Below are positions 1 to 7,852 of a stretch of DNA of 13,371 nucleotides, in pieces. The stretch is from assembly GCA_004294195.1 (NCBI GenBank), contig REAQ01000268.1, forward strand, positions 1-13,371. The letters are read 5' to 3'. A program made the translations under genes and the position numbers. Below the pieces are notes generated by a model. It was not told the DNA's origin. It searched no databases and saw nothing but the letters and a program-made list of their open reading frames with translations. Source of the stretch: Sphingobacteriales bacterium (GTDB lineage: Bacteria > Bacteroidota > Bacteroidia > Chitinophagales > Chitinophagaceae). How positions within the stretch are numbered: position 1 is the first letter of the stretch; each line of letters begins with the position of its first letter.

Positions 1-277
1 CAGAACCCAGTTACTCTGCGACTATTTTGGTGATAAAGTGGAGGCCTGTGGCATTTGTGATGTGTGCCGACAGCAAAAAAAAGCAGGCGACAAACAACTG
101 GCTGTTACCATTGAAGAAAGGATCAAAAAACTGCTTCAAAAAACGGCCTTTCCGGCGATAGAACTGAGGGGAGCATTTCCCGAAGAAGAACATTTACATT
201 TCCTGAAAGTATTGTCTTCTATGGAGGCGGAGGGCCTTGTATACATTGACGCAGAGGGAAGGATAGCCCTAAAATAA
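1..277 (+). CDS. recQ: RecQ-family ATP-dependent DNA helicase, C-terminal end (partial)
   Basis: This is the 3' end of a gene that enters from the left edge; the first full codon starts at base 2. The visible 91 residues begin with RTQLLCDYFGD and then CGICDVC, which is the RecQ zinc-binding signature (one Cys followed by a C-x2-C-x2-C cluster). Base 1 is a c, consistent with the third base of a TGC for the first zinc cysteine. About 70 residues follow, charged and compatible with a short winged-helix (RQC-like) tail. No HRDC domain follows, so this is the shorter RecQ form common in Bacteroidota. RecQ helicases unwind DNA 3'-5' during repair and recombination in the cytoplasm (family knowledge). 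The helicase motor lies outside the window. The stop is TAA at 275-277, immediately followed by a hairpin terminator. Confidence 0.88.
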   Translation, partial: RTQLLCDYFGDKVEACGICDVCRQQKKAGDKQLAVTIEERIKKLLQKTAFPAIELRGAFPEEEHLHFLKVLSSMEAEGLVYIDAEGRIALK

Positions 278-311
278 AAAATGGGCCAGGATAGACATCC
301 AGCCCGTTTTT
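278..311 (+). terminator. Rho-independent terminator of recQ
   Basis: A nine-pair stem, AAAATGGGC with GCCCGTTTT (one T-G wobble), encloses a smaller GGAT-agac-ATCC hairpin and is followed by a run of T. It starts one base after the recQ stop codon. The position, GC-rich core and T tract all fit an intrinsic terminator. Confidence 0.75.
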
Positions 312-326
312 AAAATCCAATATCCT

Positions 327-440
327 ATGAAAAACCGTTGTAAATATAGAGATGAAAACATGAGGTTTGATACCCTGTTGGTGGTATTTTTTTCAATCGT
401 TTCATCGTCTTTTCACAATGGTTTGATTTCTAATGACTAA
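327..440 (+). CDS. Possible 37-residue small ORF (doubtful)
   Basis: The gap between the recQ terminator and the converging HerA-like gene holds one small open frame, ATG at 327 to TAA at 438. Its product has a basic start (MKNRCKYRDENMR) and a short hydrophobic stretch (LLVVFFSIVSSSF), as in a small membrane peptide. A perfect 10-bp inverted repeat begins three bases after its stop. Against it, I see no -7 promoter motif and no ribosome-binding sequence upstream, and an ORF this short can occur by chance. I do not recognise a family. It is listed because it is the only coding-like content of this 232-base gap. Confidence 0.13.
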   Translation: MKNRCKYRDENMRFDTLLVVFFSIVSSSFHNGLISND

Positions 441-443
441 CAT

Positions 444-476
444 CCTAAAATAATTTTCAACACTATTTATTTTAGG
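444..476. terminator. AT-rich stem-loop between converging genes, possible terminator
   Basis: CCTAAAATAA at 444-453 and TTATTTTAGG at 467-476 are perfect reverse complements separated by 13 bases. The stem lies 33 bases past the stop of the minus-strand HerA-like gene, a normal place for a terminator, and could work in either direction. It lacks a strong GC core and a clean T run, so terminator function is inferred. Confidence 0.4.
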
Positions 477-509
477 GATATGATTCAGGGTAAAAGATGC
501 CATAAACTG

Positions 510-2057
510 CTAGAAAAGGCTTTTTTTCTTCCGGCCACCCAGTCCCAGAGCGCCTAATAAACTACGTGTCAGGATATTTGCAGCGGTACGGGTAGCTTGT
601 TTAACCGCCGTGTTGTCAAATATGGATTCTTCTTTCTTTGGCTTTGCTGCAGTTTTCTTTTCTGCTTCCTTTTCAGCTTGTTTTTGTGCCGCTTGCTGGC
701 TGGCTTCTTGTATCCTCGAGGTCAAAAGTTCAAATGCACTTTCACTATCAATCTCCTGATTATATTTTTTCACCAGTGCTGATTGATTCACCAAGGTATC
801 CATCTCTTGTTCAGTTAACACGTCCATTCTAGAGGTTGGCGGCACAAGCATGGTATGAACAAGTGGAGTGGGGATGCCTTTTTCATTGAGAAGGGTTACA
901 AGCGCTTCACCGATGCCCAACTGAGTTAAAAGGTCTTCCACTTTATAAAATGTGGTCTCGGGATAGTTCTGTGCCGCTTGCTTAATGGTTTTCCTATCTG
1001 CGGCCGTAAACGCTCGTAAGGCGTGCTGCACTTTAAGACCCAGCTGGCTGAGAATAGAGGCCGGCACGTCCTGCGGATTCTGTGTGATGAAGAATATGCC
1101 CACGCCCTTGGAGCGAATGAGTTTGATGACGGTTTCAATCTGCTGAAGTAGCGCATCAGTGGCTTCCTGAAAAACAAGGTGGGCCTCATCAATGAACATG
1201 ACCAGCTTGGGTTTATCGATGTCCCCTTCTTCCGGAAGATTTGCGTAGAGCTCTGCGAGCAGGCTCAACATAAACGTGGAAAATAATTTCGGCTTACTCT
1301 GCATATCCGTTACCCTCAGCACATTCACCCTTCCCCGTCCATCGTCTGCAATGCGCATCAGGTCCTCAATGTCAAATGAAGGTTCCCCGAAAAAAAGATC
1401 TGCACCTTGCTGCTGCAACTCAATGACTTTGCGGAGGATGGTTCCTGTGGATGAAGTGGATATCTTCCCGTACTCCGCCTCTATTTCTTTCTTGCCCTCG
1501 TTGCTGACGTACTGAAGTGTCTTGATAAAATCCTTCAGATCGAGAAGAGGCAGCTGGTTATCATCACAATATTTGAAGATCATGGACACCACTCCTTCCT
1601 GCGTATCATTGAGTCCCAGTATTCTGGACAAAAGGATAGGCCCGAATTCTATAACGGTGCTGCGTAACCGAACACCCTTCTCCTCGCTGAGTGACATCAG
1701 TTCAACCGGGAAAGCATTGGGTGTATAGGTGAGTCCCATTTGTTGCAGACGCTGGTTGATCTTATCATTAGCCACACCTGCTGAAGCAATGCCCGAGAGG
1801 TCACCTTTGATATCCATCAGCAACACCGGAACACTGGCATTACTGAGTCCCTCTGCCAATACCTGAAGTGTTTTTGTTTTTCCAGTACCTGTTGCTCCGG
1901 CTACAAGACCATGACGATTCATGGTTTGCAAAGGCACTAAAACTGGCGTACCCTCTACTGCCTGACCATCAAGCATCGCAATTCCCAACTGAAAATGCTC
2001 ACCCTTGAACTGGTACCCCTGGTTCACTTGTTCTTTGAATGCAGCCACGTCCGCCAT
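510..2057 (-). CDS. HerA/VirD4-like ATPase of the DUF853 (YjgR) family
   Basis: A 515-residue predicted P-loop ATPase of the FtsK/HerA superfamily, cytoplasmic, with no signal peptide or membrane segment. The Walker A motif GATGTGKT is at residues 54-61. It is followed by LLMDIKGDLSG (79-89), a DUF853 hallmark, Walker B LVMFIDEAH (285-293), and FITQNPQDVP (323-332), a sensor-like segment. Residues about 452-480 form a Gln/Lys/Glu/Ala-rich linker, and the protein ends in a basic tail (GGRKKKSLF). Length matches E. coli YjgR (about 500 residues). HerA relatives act as hexameric DNA translocases, but the specific role of DUF853 proteins is not established. No NurA-type nuclease is beside it, so a HerA-NurA resection role is not supported here. 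Start ATG 2055-2057 lies one base after the TAA of the upstream beta-barrel remnant, an arrangement typical of translational coupling. Confidence 0.9.
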   Translation of the reverse strand: MADVAAFKEQVNQGYQFKGEHFQLGIAMLDGQAVEGTPVLVPLQTMNRHGLVAGATGTGKTKTLQVLAEGLSNASVPVLLMDIKGDLSGIASAGVANDKINQRLQQMGLTYTPNAFPVELMSLSEEKGVRLRSTVIEFGPILLSRILGLNDTQEGVVSMIFKYCDDNQLPLLDLKDFIKTLQYVSNEGKKEIEAEYGKISTSSTGTILRKVIELQQQGADLFFGEPSFDIEDLMRIADDGRGRVNVLRVTDMQSKPKLFSTFMLSLLAELYANLPEEGDIDKPKLVMFIDEAHLVFQEATDALLQQIETVIKLIRSKGVGIFFITQNPQDVPASILSQLGLKVQHALRAFTAADRKTIKQAAQNYPETTFYKVEDLLTQLGIGEALVTLLNEKGIPTPLVHTMLVPPTSRMDVLTEQEMDTLVNQSALVKKYNQEIDSESAFELLTSRIQEASQQAAQKQAEKEAEKKTAAKPKKEESIFDNTAVKQATRTAANILTRSLLGALGLGGRKKKSLF

Positions 2058-2058
2058 A

Positions 2059-2172
2059 TTAGATCATATTTAAACGGAAGGTAATAAATGTGCGTGCATT
2101 GGCTGGCAAACCGGCATCAAAAAATTGCAAGTAGGATAATTTCTGGGTTTTCGATACATTGAAACCTAAACC
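2059..2172 (-). pseudogene. Orphan C-terminal tail resembling an outer-membrane beta-barrel (TonB-dependent receptor type) protein
   Basis: Read on the minus strand, this stretch encodes about 37 residues that look like the end of an outer-membrane receptor: NVSKTQKLSYLQFFDAGLP, then ANARTFITFRLNMI and TAA. The last strand alternates polar and nonpolar residues (I-T-F-R-L-N-M-I), as in a final beta-strand, and the G-L-P-x-x-x-R-T-F pattern is common near the end of Bacteroidota TonB-dependent receptors (recalled, not searched). The final residue is Ile rather than the usual Phe. The frame stays open to 2295, but the upstream part is antisense to the membrane-protein gene at 2179 and does not look receptor-like. 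I read it as the remnant of a lost gene that once preceded the HerA-like gene. Coincidence remains possible. Confidence 0.35.
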
Positions 2173-2196
2173 GTGTCTATGGCCATGCGTGCATTG
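2091..2196. repeat. 11-bp direct repeat TGCGTGCATTG
   Basis: Exact copies lie at 2091-2101, inside the beta-barrel-like tail, and at 2186-2196, at the first codons of the next gene. They are 95 bases apart. Such a match is unlikely by chance at this distance and could mark a short-homology rearrangement. Confidence 0.5.
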
Positions 2197-2853
2197 TCCA
2201 GATGGCTGCTGTTGATTATCCTGAATGGATACATCCTGTATAGCATTATTGGGCTGATTGCCTATGTTGTATTTACAATGTCTGGGGAAAAGCAATCACT
2301 CTGGCAAAGCATTCAATTTGGAGAATTTACTTTCCATAGAGAAAAAACAAACAACGCATCGTCATACTATATAGGTGTTAGTGAATGGACCCCTAAAATA
2401 TTCAAAGACAGTGTGGTGATGGTTAAGGACGGCCAGGGAAATCTGCTGGCAACGAAAAAAGATCTCTCTGGTGCCGGATTTTTGATGCCTGTATCCAAAT
2501 CCCAATATAAGTCCCTGGTCTACACATACCTTTTGTATGCTTTGTTGCTGATCAGCATGTTTTTTTACCTGATGATCCTGTTGGTGCGGTTTACCAGAAC
2601 ATCAATGACACACATGTTCAGGGATTCCCAAAACGGGAAAAGATTGAGAAGGATAGGCACCTTGCTCCTGGTGTTTGAGTGCATCCATCTTCTTTTTCCG
2701 GTTGCAGTTCGTTTTTTGCCCGGAATTCTCACTGGATATACCGGATTTGGGGTTTCGCTGAACCTTCCAGTGCCTACTGGTCTTCCATATGGGATAGTGG
2801 CAGGGCTGCTGCTGATCATCATTTCAGACGCCTTTGATGGTAATGACGAATGA
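2179..2853 (+). CDS. Four-helix inner-membrane protein, DUF2975-like
   Basis: A predicted integral membrane protein of 224 residues from ATG 2179. Hydrophobic segments are near residues 8-32, 115-138, 157-178 and 197-213. A soluble loop of about 80 residues, presumably periplasmic, lies between the first and second. The charged stretch MTHMFRDSQNGKRLRRIG before helix 3 and the short acidic tail after helix 4 resemble DUF2975 proteins, which are usually paired with a small HTH regulator; none is adjacent here. Starts at GTG 2173 or ATG 2185 are also possible, and an in-frame stop at 2167 rules out any longer product. Function is unknown. It shares strand with the response regulator 155 bases downstream, but that gap argues against tight coupling. 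The family call is from pattern only. Confidence 0.75.
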   Translation: MAMRALSRWLLLIILNGYILYSIIGLIAYVVFTMSGEKQSLWQSIQFGEFTFHREKTNNASSYYIGVSEWTPKIFKDSVVMVKDGQGNLLATKKDLSGAGFLMPVSKSQYKSLVYTYLLYALLLISMFFYLMILLVRFTRTSMTHMFRDSQNGKRLRRIGTLLLVFECIHLLFPVAVRFLPGILTGYTGFGVSLNLPVPTGLPYGIVAGLLLIIISDAFDGNDE

Positions 2854-2954
2854 GATGGAATCAGTACTGTTAAGGGTTTCAGCGTGTACACTAGCCTGTT
2901 ATCACCTACAGGAGTAACCGAAAACCGCTTGCTTATTAACAAAAATTTATTGGC

Positions 2955-2978
2955 ACTGTTTTTATATGCCTAAACAGT
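2955..2978. promoter_or_regulatory. Dyad ACTGTTT-N10-AAACAGT upstream of the response regulator
   Basis: A perfect 7-bp inverted repeat with a 10-base spacer sits 30 bases before the regulator's ATG. The half-site spacing fits a dimeric operator. Alternatively it is a weak terminator for the membrane-protein gene, since T-rich sequence follows. The imperfect TTTATTTG at 2984-2991 is one mismatch from TAnnTTTG but too weak to call as a promoter. Confidence 0.35.
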
Positions 2979-3008
2979 TTAATTTTATTTGTCAATAAAT
3001 TCCACCAC

Positions 3009-3713
3009 ATGGCAGAGAACAGCAAACCCAAGATTCTTCTTTGTGAAGATGATCCCAACCTGGGAATGGTACTCAAGAACTATCTTGAGTTAAACGATTA
3101 TGATGTTGTACTGGAGCGTGACGGCCGTCTGGGTCTTGCTGCGTTTCAACGTGAAAAATTTGATCTCTGCCTCCTTGACGTCATGATGCCCCATATGGAT
3201 GGCTTCACATTGGCGGAGGAGATCCGGGACATTAACCCAGACGTTCCGCTTTTTTTCCTGTCTGCAAAAACGATGAAAGAAGACATCATCCAGGGATACA
3301 AACTTGGGGCAGATGATTACATTACCAAGCCTTTTGACAGTGAAGTTCTGCTGTTGAAGATCAGGGCCATCCTAAAAAGAAATGAAGAACTAAACAAGGA
3401 ACAAGCGAACATTGAATTTGACCTTGGCCAGTATCATTTCAATCCTAAACTGCGTGAGCTTTCCGTTCATGGCAAAATGCAAACGCTTTCTCCTAAAGAA
3501 AATGAGTTGTTGAAAATGCTCGCCGAGTACAAGAATGACCTGCTGCCAAGGGAGATTGCCCTGAAAAAAATCTGGGGCAGTGACACCTATTTCAATGGGC
3601 GAAGTATGGATGTCTACATTGCCAAACTCAGGAAATACCTGAAAGAAGACAGTTCCATTGAGATCGTAAACATTCACGGCAACGGTTTCAGGCTCGTTAC
3701 CAATCAGGCATAG
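3009..3713 (+). CDS. OmpR/PhoB-family response regulator
   Basis: A 234-residue two-domain DNA-binding response regulator. Receiver domain, residues about 7-124: acidic pair D14/D15, phospho-acceptor D57 in LLDVMMP, switch S85 and conserved K107 in TKPFD. Winged-helix effector domain, residues about 135-231: LSPKENELLKML, then GRSMDVYIAKLRKYL, then IVNIHGNGFRLV, all typical of OmpR-type DNA binding. Length is normal and every phosphorylation residue is present, so it should be functional. It resembles the RprY-like regulators of Bacteroidota. These usually sit next to a HisKA-type kinase, but none is present here; the overlapping kinase gene on the other strand is of a different class. The stop TAG at 3711-3713 lies within the 3' end of that kinase gene. 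Start ATG 3009 follows A/T-rich sequence without a Shine-Dalgarno site. Confidence 0.96.
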   Translation: MAENSKPKILLCEDDPNLGMVLKNYLELNDYDVVLERDGRLGLAAFQREKFDLCLLDVMMPHMDGFTLAEEIRDINPDVPLFFLSAKTMKEDIIQGYKLGADDYITKPFDSEVLLLKIRAILKRNEELNKEQANIEFDLGQYHFNPKLRELSVHGKMQTLSPKENELLKMLAEYKNDLLPREIALKKIWGSDTYFNGRSMDVYIAKLRKYLKEDSSIEIVNIHGNGFRLVTNQA

Positions 3714-6700
3714 AGATTCTTAACCGGTATATCAAATTTAATGGTGGTCCCCATTCCGTTGAGGATCACCATTTCTCCTTTTAAGGACTGAACTCTTTTT
3801 CGCATATTACCCAATCCATTCCCCGGTACGATCATACTTTCGTGAAATCCAACACCATTGTCGTGGATATTTATGTGTAGCTCGTCATCAATTGAAATGT
3901 CAACGTCCACGCTATTTGCATTTGCGTGCTTGGCAATATTGTTAAGCGCTTCTTTCACCAACAAGAATACATTCCTCCTGTTCTTACCCAAAACAGCAAT
4001 GTCTGGAATCTGGTCCGGTGTATTGAAATGATAGTCGATATTAAGATCATCGAGATAGCCTACCGTGTACTGCCGCGTATACGCGATAAGACTTTGAAGG
4101 TTGTCATTGTTGTTGTTCAAGGCCCACACGATCTCATTCATCTTTTGGATAATATCATTGGAAGACGAAGAGATTCTCTCCAGGTACTTGCTGGAATCGG
4201 AATTCCTGCTGTGCTCCAGGCTCATCTCGCTTAACAACCGGATGGCGGTAAGCCCGCCTCCTATATCATCATGCAACTCAGCAGAAATACGGGAGCGCTC
4301 CTGCTCTACTGCTTGCTGTTTCATGAACTCAACGCGTTGTCTTTCCAGCCTTCTGTTGATATAAGACATGATGGCGAAATACATAACCAACAGCAACACG
4401 GCGCCTGAAAGCAAACGAAACCAAATTGTTTTCCAAAATGGCGGAAGGACATTTAGTTTTAACGACATGACCGATGAATTACGCAAGCCGTTATCGTTAA
4501 CCATCCTGACATCAATATTGTATAAACCCGGTTCCATTTTTACCAATGGCAACAGACCACCTGCCTCTCCGTTCAGCCAGTCTTCGCCGAGTTCGCGTAT
4601 CTTATAGTTAAGTTTTGTTTGTGCACTGGTGTAGAATACCAGCGGGCTAAATTCGAGAAAAATATCCTCGCCATATTTGGTGGTGATGACCCTTGTCTTG
4701 TTGATCTGCGAAGTAAGTGAGTCTTCCTGGTACACCCCATTCTTCCGCATTTTTGACAGAAAGATTCCTAAGGGGAGTGTATTCTTCTTGAGATCCCTTG
4801 TTAAAAACGAAATCAGACCCCCGGTTGTTCCCATGAAGACCTCATCGGCTTCTGTAACATATCCCGCATACATGTTAAATTCTTCGCCAGGCATGCCGTC
4901 ATTGATATCAAAATTCTGAAAATTAAGGGAACGCATGTTAACCACAGACAGTCCTTTGTTAGTCCCCAGATAAATCAATGAATCCCGGAAGGGGACCATT
5001 TTGTAAATCGCATCATTGCAGAGTCCGTGTTCCGTAGTCAGTGCCTTTACCGTTCTTGTTTTTTTATCAATTACATTCAGTCCACCCCCTATCGTAGCCA
5101 ACCAGATCCGCTTTCCATCATCATAAACATCAAAAACCTGTCGGTTACTCAGCTTGCTACCTAACTTACCCTGCGTACCGAAACTCTCGAAAGCCTTTCC
5201 CGTGGAATGTAAAATGGAAACACCCATATCATGCGATACAATGATATTAGATGCATCATCTCTAATCACTTTATAGGTTATGTCTGAAGGAAGGCTCAAA
5301 GGATTGCTTTCTTCATTTTTGAATTGATGAAAACCATGGGTTCGTAAATTGTACCGGATCAATCCATCGTTTGAAGTAGCCATCCACAAGGTATCCTTAT
5401 GGATCAGATATGACCTTACGTCAGTATTTAGCACGGATAGAATCCTGATTTGTTGAGGTCTTTGAAGGATATACTTCCCATTTCTTTCCAACAATTCAAA
5501 TATGCCTGCATCAGAGGTAATCCACCATCTACCGGGCGCTTCTTCATTTACTTCTCTAAAACGAATGGATTGGCCGCGCAGGTTATGATTCTCCTCTAAA
5601 GGAAGGTAGGTGCCGGATCTCCGGTTGAAAACGGTCACGCCGCCGGAAGTGGCAAGAATGATCAGGTCTTTTCTTGCAAACACCCCGTACATGGTTGAAC
5701 CCCGTATCCGTTCAGCTGTTGCCGTTAAGCCTGGATAGGTATTGAACCGTTGGGCGTCATCATGGAAACTCTGCACTCCGTTCTCTCCACTAACCCACAT
5801 CCCACCATTTCCATCAAAATACAGATCATGAATCCTGTTGCTTGTTAAACCACGCGATGAACTGAAGTCTTCTTTGAGTTGATCGATGTATCCTGACTTG
5901 GGAAAGTAAATACGTAATCCCCGGGTAAGGCTTGAAATCCAAAGATTCGACTTAGCATCAAATTCGATATCGTGCAGTTTTTCATTGGTACTCAGAAAAG
6001 TGGGTTTGGAAAAAGCAATACTGTCTTTAGTGACGAGATTGAAACTGTACAAACCATGATCCGTGGCCATCCAGCCAACCCCTTGCTTATCAAATTGAAC
6101 AGCATTAACATTTTTAAGGACCTGGTTGCTCTTTATTCGCCTAAGTGAACCAAGCCCTCCGTCAGAAAAATACAGCCCTGTGCCAGATGCCAGCCAAACC
6201 CTTCCATTGCCATCCAATTGAAGTCCGTTTACAGACAGGGTATCTTTTGTATCCGGGAAGGTGCGAAGATTGAAAAAACGACGCTTGGTATTATCATAAA
6301 CGGAAACACCATCGCTCAACCCTACCCATACGCGGTTAGCCCCGTCTGCCAGAATACTTGTTGCGTTATCACTAAGGACACTGGTACCTTCTTTGTTTGG
6401 CCTATAGTTGACAAACTTTTTGGTGAGCATTTCCATCCTGCTCACGCCACTGGCGCCGATGGCAAGCCATATGGCGCCATCATTGTCTTCCGTAATATCC
6501 TTGATTGAATTCTCACCCAGGCTGGTGGAATCATTGACCTTATGGTAATACGTAGAAAATTCCCTGCCATCATAACGGGTAAGTCCAAATTCTGTCCCGA
6601 TCCAAATGAAACCGAGCCTGTCACGGTACACACAGTTCACCTCACTTTGAGACAATCCGTTGGCACTGCTATAGTTTCTGAAAGCAAGGTTATAGTACTG

Positions 6701-6766
6701 AGCCTGCATGATAAAAGGTATCAGCATGCACACGCAAATCAAATATGTCTGAAGTCTATTCAGCAT
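3704..6766 (-). CDS. Two-propeller (Reg_prop/Y_Y_Y) sensor histidine kinase, HisKA_3 type
   Basis: A 1020-residue membrane sensor kinase. A signal peptide (residues 1 to about 22, ending MQAQ) exports the sensor region. About 14 propeller-blade motifs of the form W-hydrophobic-x-G/A...L..Y/F follow (for example 54-65, 147-157, 459-471 and 555-566), consistent with two seven-bladed beta-propellers. A Y_Y_Y domain spans about 700-775 and one membrane helix about 781-803. The cytoplasmic core has the HisKA_3 motif ELHDDIGG with H832, then an ATPase domain with N box (E939, N942, N943), DNGVGF (969-974) and GNGLGNM (982-988). It lacks the receiver and AraC-type HTH of hybrid Bacteroides regulators, so it needs a separate regulator, normally of the NarL/LuxR class (family knowledge). 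The ligand is unknown; polysaccharide-derived cues are typical of the fold. It starts 12 bp after the ruvB stop, suggesting cotranscription. Confidence 0.96.
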   Translation of the reverse strand: MLNRLQTYLICVCMLIPFIMQAQYYNLAFRNYSSANGLSQSEVNCVYRDRLGFIWIGTEFGLTRYDGREFSTYYHKVNDSTSLGENSIKDITEDNDGAIWLAIGASGVSRMEMLTKKFVNYRPNKEGTSVLSDNATSILADGANRVWVGLSDGVSVYDNTKRRFFNLRTFPDTKDTLSVNGLQLDGNGRVWLASGTGLYFSDGGLGSLRRIKSNQVLKNVNAVQFDKQGVGWMATDHGLYSFNLVTKDSIAFSKPTFLSTNEKLHDIEFDAKSNLWISSLTRGLRIYFPKSGYIDQLKEDFSSSRGLTSNRIHDLYFDGNGGMWVSGENGVQSFHDDAQRFNTYPGLTATAERIRGSTMYGVFARKDLIILATSGGVTVFNRRSGTYLPLEENHNLRGQSIRFREVNEEAPGRWWITSDAGIFELLERNGKYILQRPQQIRILSVLNTDVRSYLIHKDTLWMATSNDGLIRYNLRTHGFHQFKNEESNPLSLPSDITYKVIRDDASNIIVSHDMGVSILHSTGKAFESFGTQGKLGSKLSNRQVFDVYDDGKRIWLATIGGGLNVIDKKTRTVKALTTEHGLCNDAIYKMVPFRDSLIYLGTNKGLSVVNMRSLNFQNFDINDGMPGEEFNMYAGYVTEADEVFMGTTGGLISFLTRDLKKNTLPLGIFLSKMRKNGVYQEDSLTSQINKTRVITTKYGEDIFLEFSPLVFYTSAQTKLNYKIRELGEDWLNGEAGGLLPLVKMEPGLYNIDVRMVNDNGLRNSSVMSLKLNVLPPFWKTIWFRLLSGAVLLLVMYFAIMSYINRRLERQRVEFMKQQAVEQERSRISAELHDDIGGGLTAIRLLSEMSLEHSRNSDSSKYLERISSSSNDIIQKMNEIVWALNNNNDNLQSLIAYTRQYTVGYLDDLNIDYHFNTPDQIPDIAVLGKNRRNVFLLVKEALNNIAKHANANSVDVDISIDDELHINIHDNGVGFHESMIVPGNGLGNMRKRVQSLKGEMVILNGMGTTIKFDIPVKNLYA

Positions 6767-6778
6767 GAACCTAAGTGA

Positions 6779-7810
6779 CTAACTAAATAACAAAGCATCT
6801 CCCTTGGTACCCGGATACTTCCCCAGATGCTCATAAGCTTTGCCGGTAACTTCCCTACCGCGCGGGGTTCGCATGAGAAATCCTTCCTGGATCAAAAATG
6901 GCTCATACACCTCCTCTATCGTTCCAGGTTCTTCCCCTACCGCCGTGGCAATCGTTGAAAGGCCTACCGGGCCTCCCTTGAATTTATCGATGATGGCCAG
7001 CAGAATCCTGTTGTCCATTTCATCTAAACCATACTCATCTACACTCAGTGCTTTAAGAGCATGTTGGGTAATGCCCAGGTCAATGCTCCCGTTGCGCAAC
7101 ACCTGTGCAAAATCCCTGACCCTTCGCAACAATCCATTGGCGATCCTCGGCGTTGCCCGGCTCCTTCTCGCGATCTCTGCCGCAGCATCCGCTGTGATGG
7201 GAACGCCTAGTATTCCTGAAGATCTCTGTACAATCGCCTTCAGGGTTTCTGCTGAATAATATTCAAGCCTGGATTTGATCGCAAACCTTGACAACAAGGG
7301 AGCGGTCAATAATCCACTTCTTGTGGTAGCGCCAATGAGTGTAAACGGACTCAGATTGATCTGCACGCTCCGTGCATTAGGCCCTGATTCAATCATAATA
7401 TCTATCCGGAAATCTTCCATCGCTGCATACAGGTACTCTTCTACCACTGTTGAAAGCCGATGGATCTCATCGATAAACAATACATCGTTCCGTTGAAGGT
7501 TGGTCAGCAAGCCGGCAAGATCGCCGGGTTTCTCGATGACTGGGCCAGAGGTTTCCTTGATGCTCACCCCCATTTCATTGGCAACAATCCGCGAAAGTGT
7601 TGTTTTCCCCAAACCGGGCGGTCCATGAAACAAAATATGATCCAATGGCTCATCCCTCATCTTTGCCGCCTGGATGAAAATCTTTAGGTTATCGATAATC
7701 TTTTGTTGGCCAGAAAAATCACTGATCGCGGACGGTCTGATGTGATTTTCAAACTCCCGGTCCATCAAACTCAACCCCTCCTTATCCTTATTTAAATGCT
7801 CATTGGACAT
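6779..7810 (-). CDS. ruvB: Holliday junction branch migration helicase RuvB
   Basis: At 343 residues this is full length for RuvB, the hexameric AAA+ motor that, with RuvA, drives branch migration of Holliday junctions in recombination and repair. Walker [10 protein letters not shown] is at 63-71, Walker B LFIDEIH at 111-117, sensor 1 GATTRSG at 160-166, and the sensor 2 region [18 protein letters not shown] at 218-235. The C-terminal winged helix (about 272-335) contains [13 protein letters not shown] and TPRGREVT. All catalytic motifs are intact. The start ATG 7808-7810 gives an N-terminal extension of about 15 residues before [14 protein letters not shown] at residue 16 is an alternative. 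Neither ruvA nor ruvC is nearby. It lies between the M23 peptidase (42-bp gap) and the sensor kinase (12-bp gap) on the same strand, probably as one transcript. Confidence 0.99.
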   Translation of the reverse strand: MSNEHLNKDKEGLSLMDREFENHIRPSAISDFSGQQKIIDNLKIFIQAAKMRDEPLDHILFHGPPGLGKTTLSRIVANEMGVSIKETSGPVIEKPGDLAGLLTNLQRNDVLFIDEIHRLSTVVEEYLYAAMEDFRIDIMIESGPNARSVQINLSPFTLIGATTRSGLLTAPLLSRFAIKSRLEYYSAETLKAIVQRSSGILGVPITADAAAEIARRSRATPRIANGLLRRVRDFAQVLRNGSIDLGITQHALKALSVDEYGLDEMDNRILLAIIDKFKGGPVGLSTIATAVGEEPGTIEEVYEPFLIQEGFLMRTPRGREVTGKAYEHLGKYPGTKGDALLFS

Positions 7811-7852
7811 GTTGTAAAAGTACGGTGTGGCTCAACGCTCTCCAAGCATAGT

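Noticed and set aside
510..2057. HerA-NurA type defence or DNA-end resection module
   Set aside because: The ATPase is of the DUF853 type and no nuclease, SIR2 or other defence gene lies beside it.
2565..2942. Long minus-strand open frame reaching into the gap before the response regulator
   Set aside because: It is mostly antisense to the clear membrane-protein gene and its product shows no coherent domain. The part in the gap alone is too short to support a gene.
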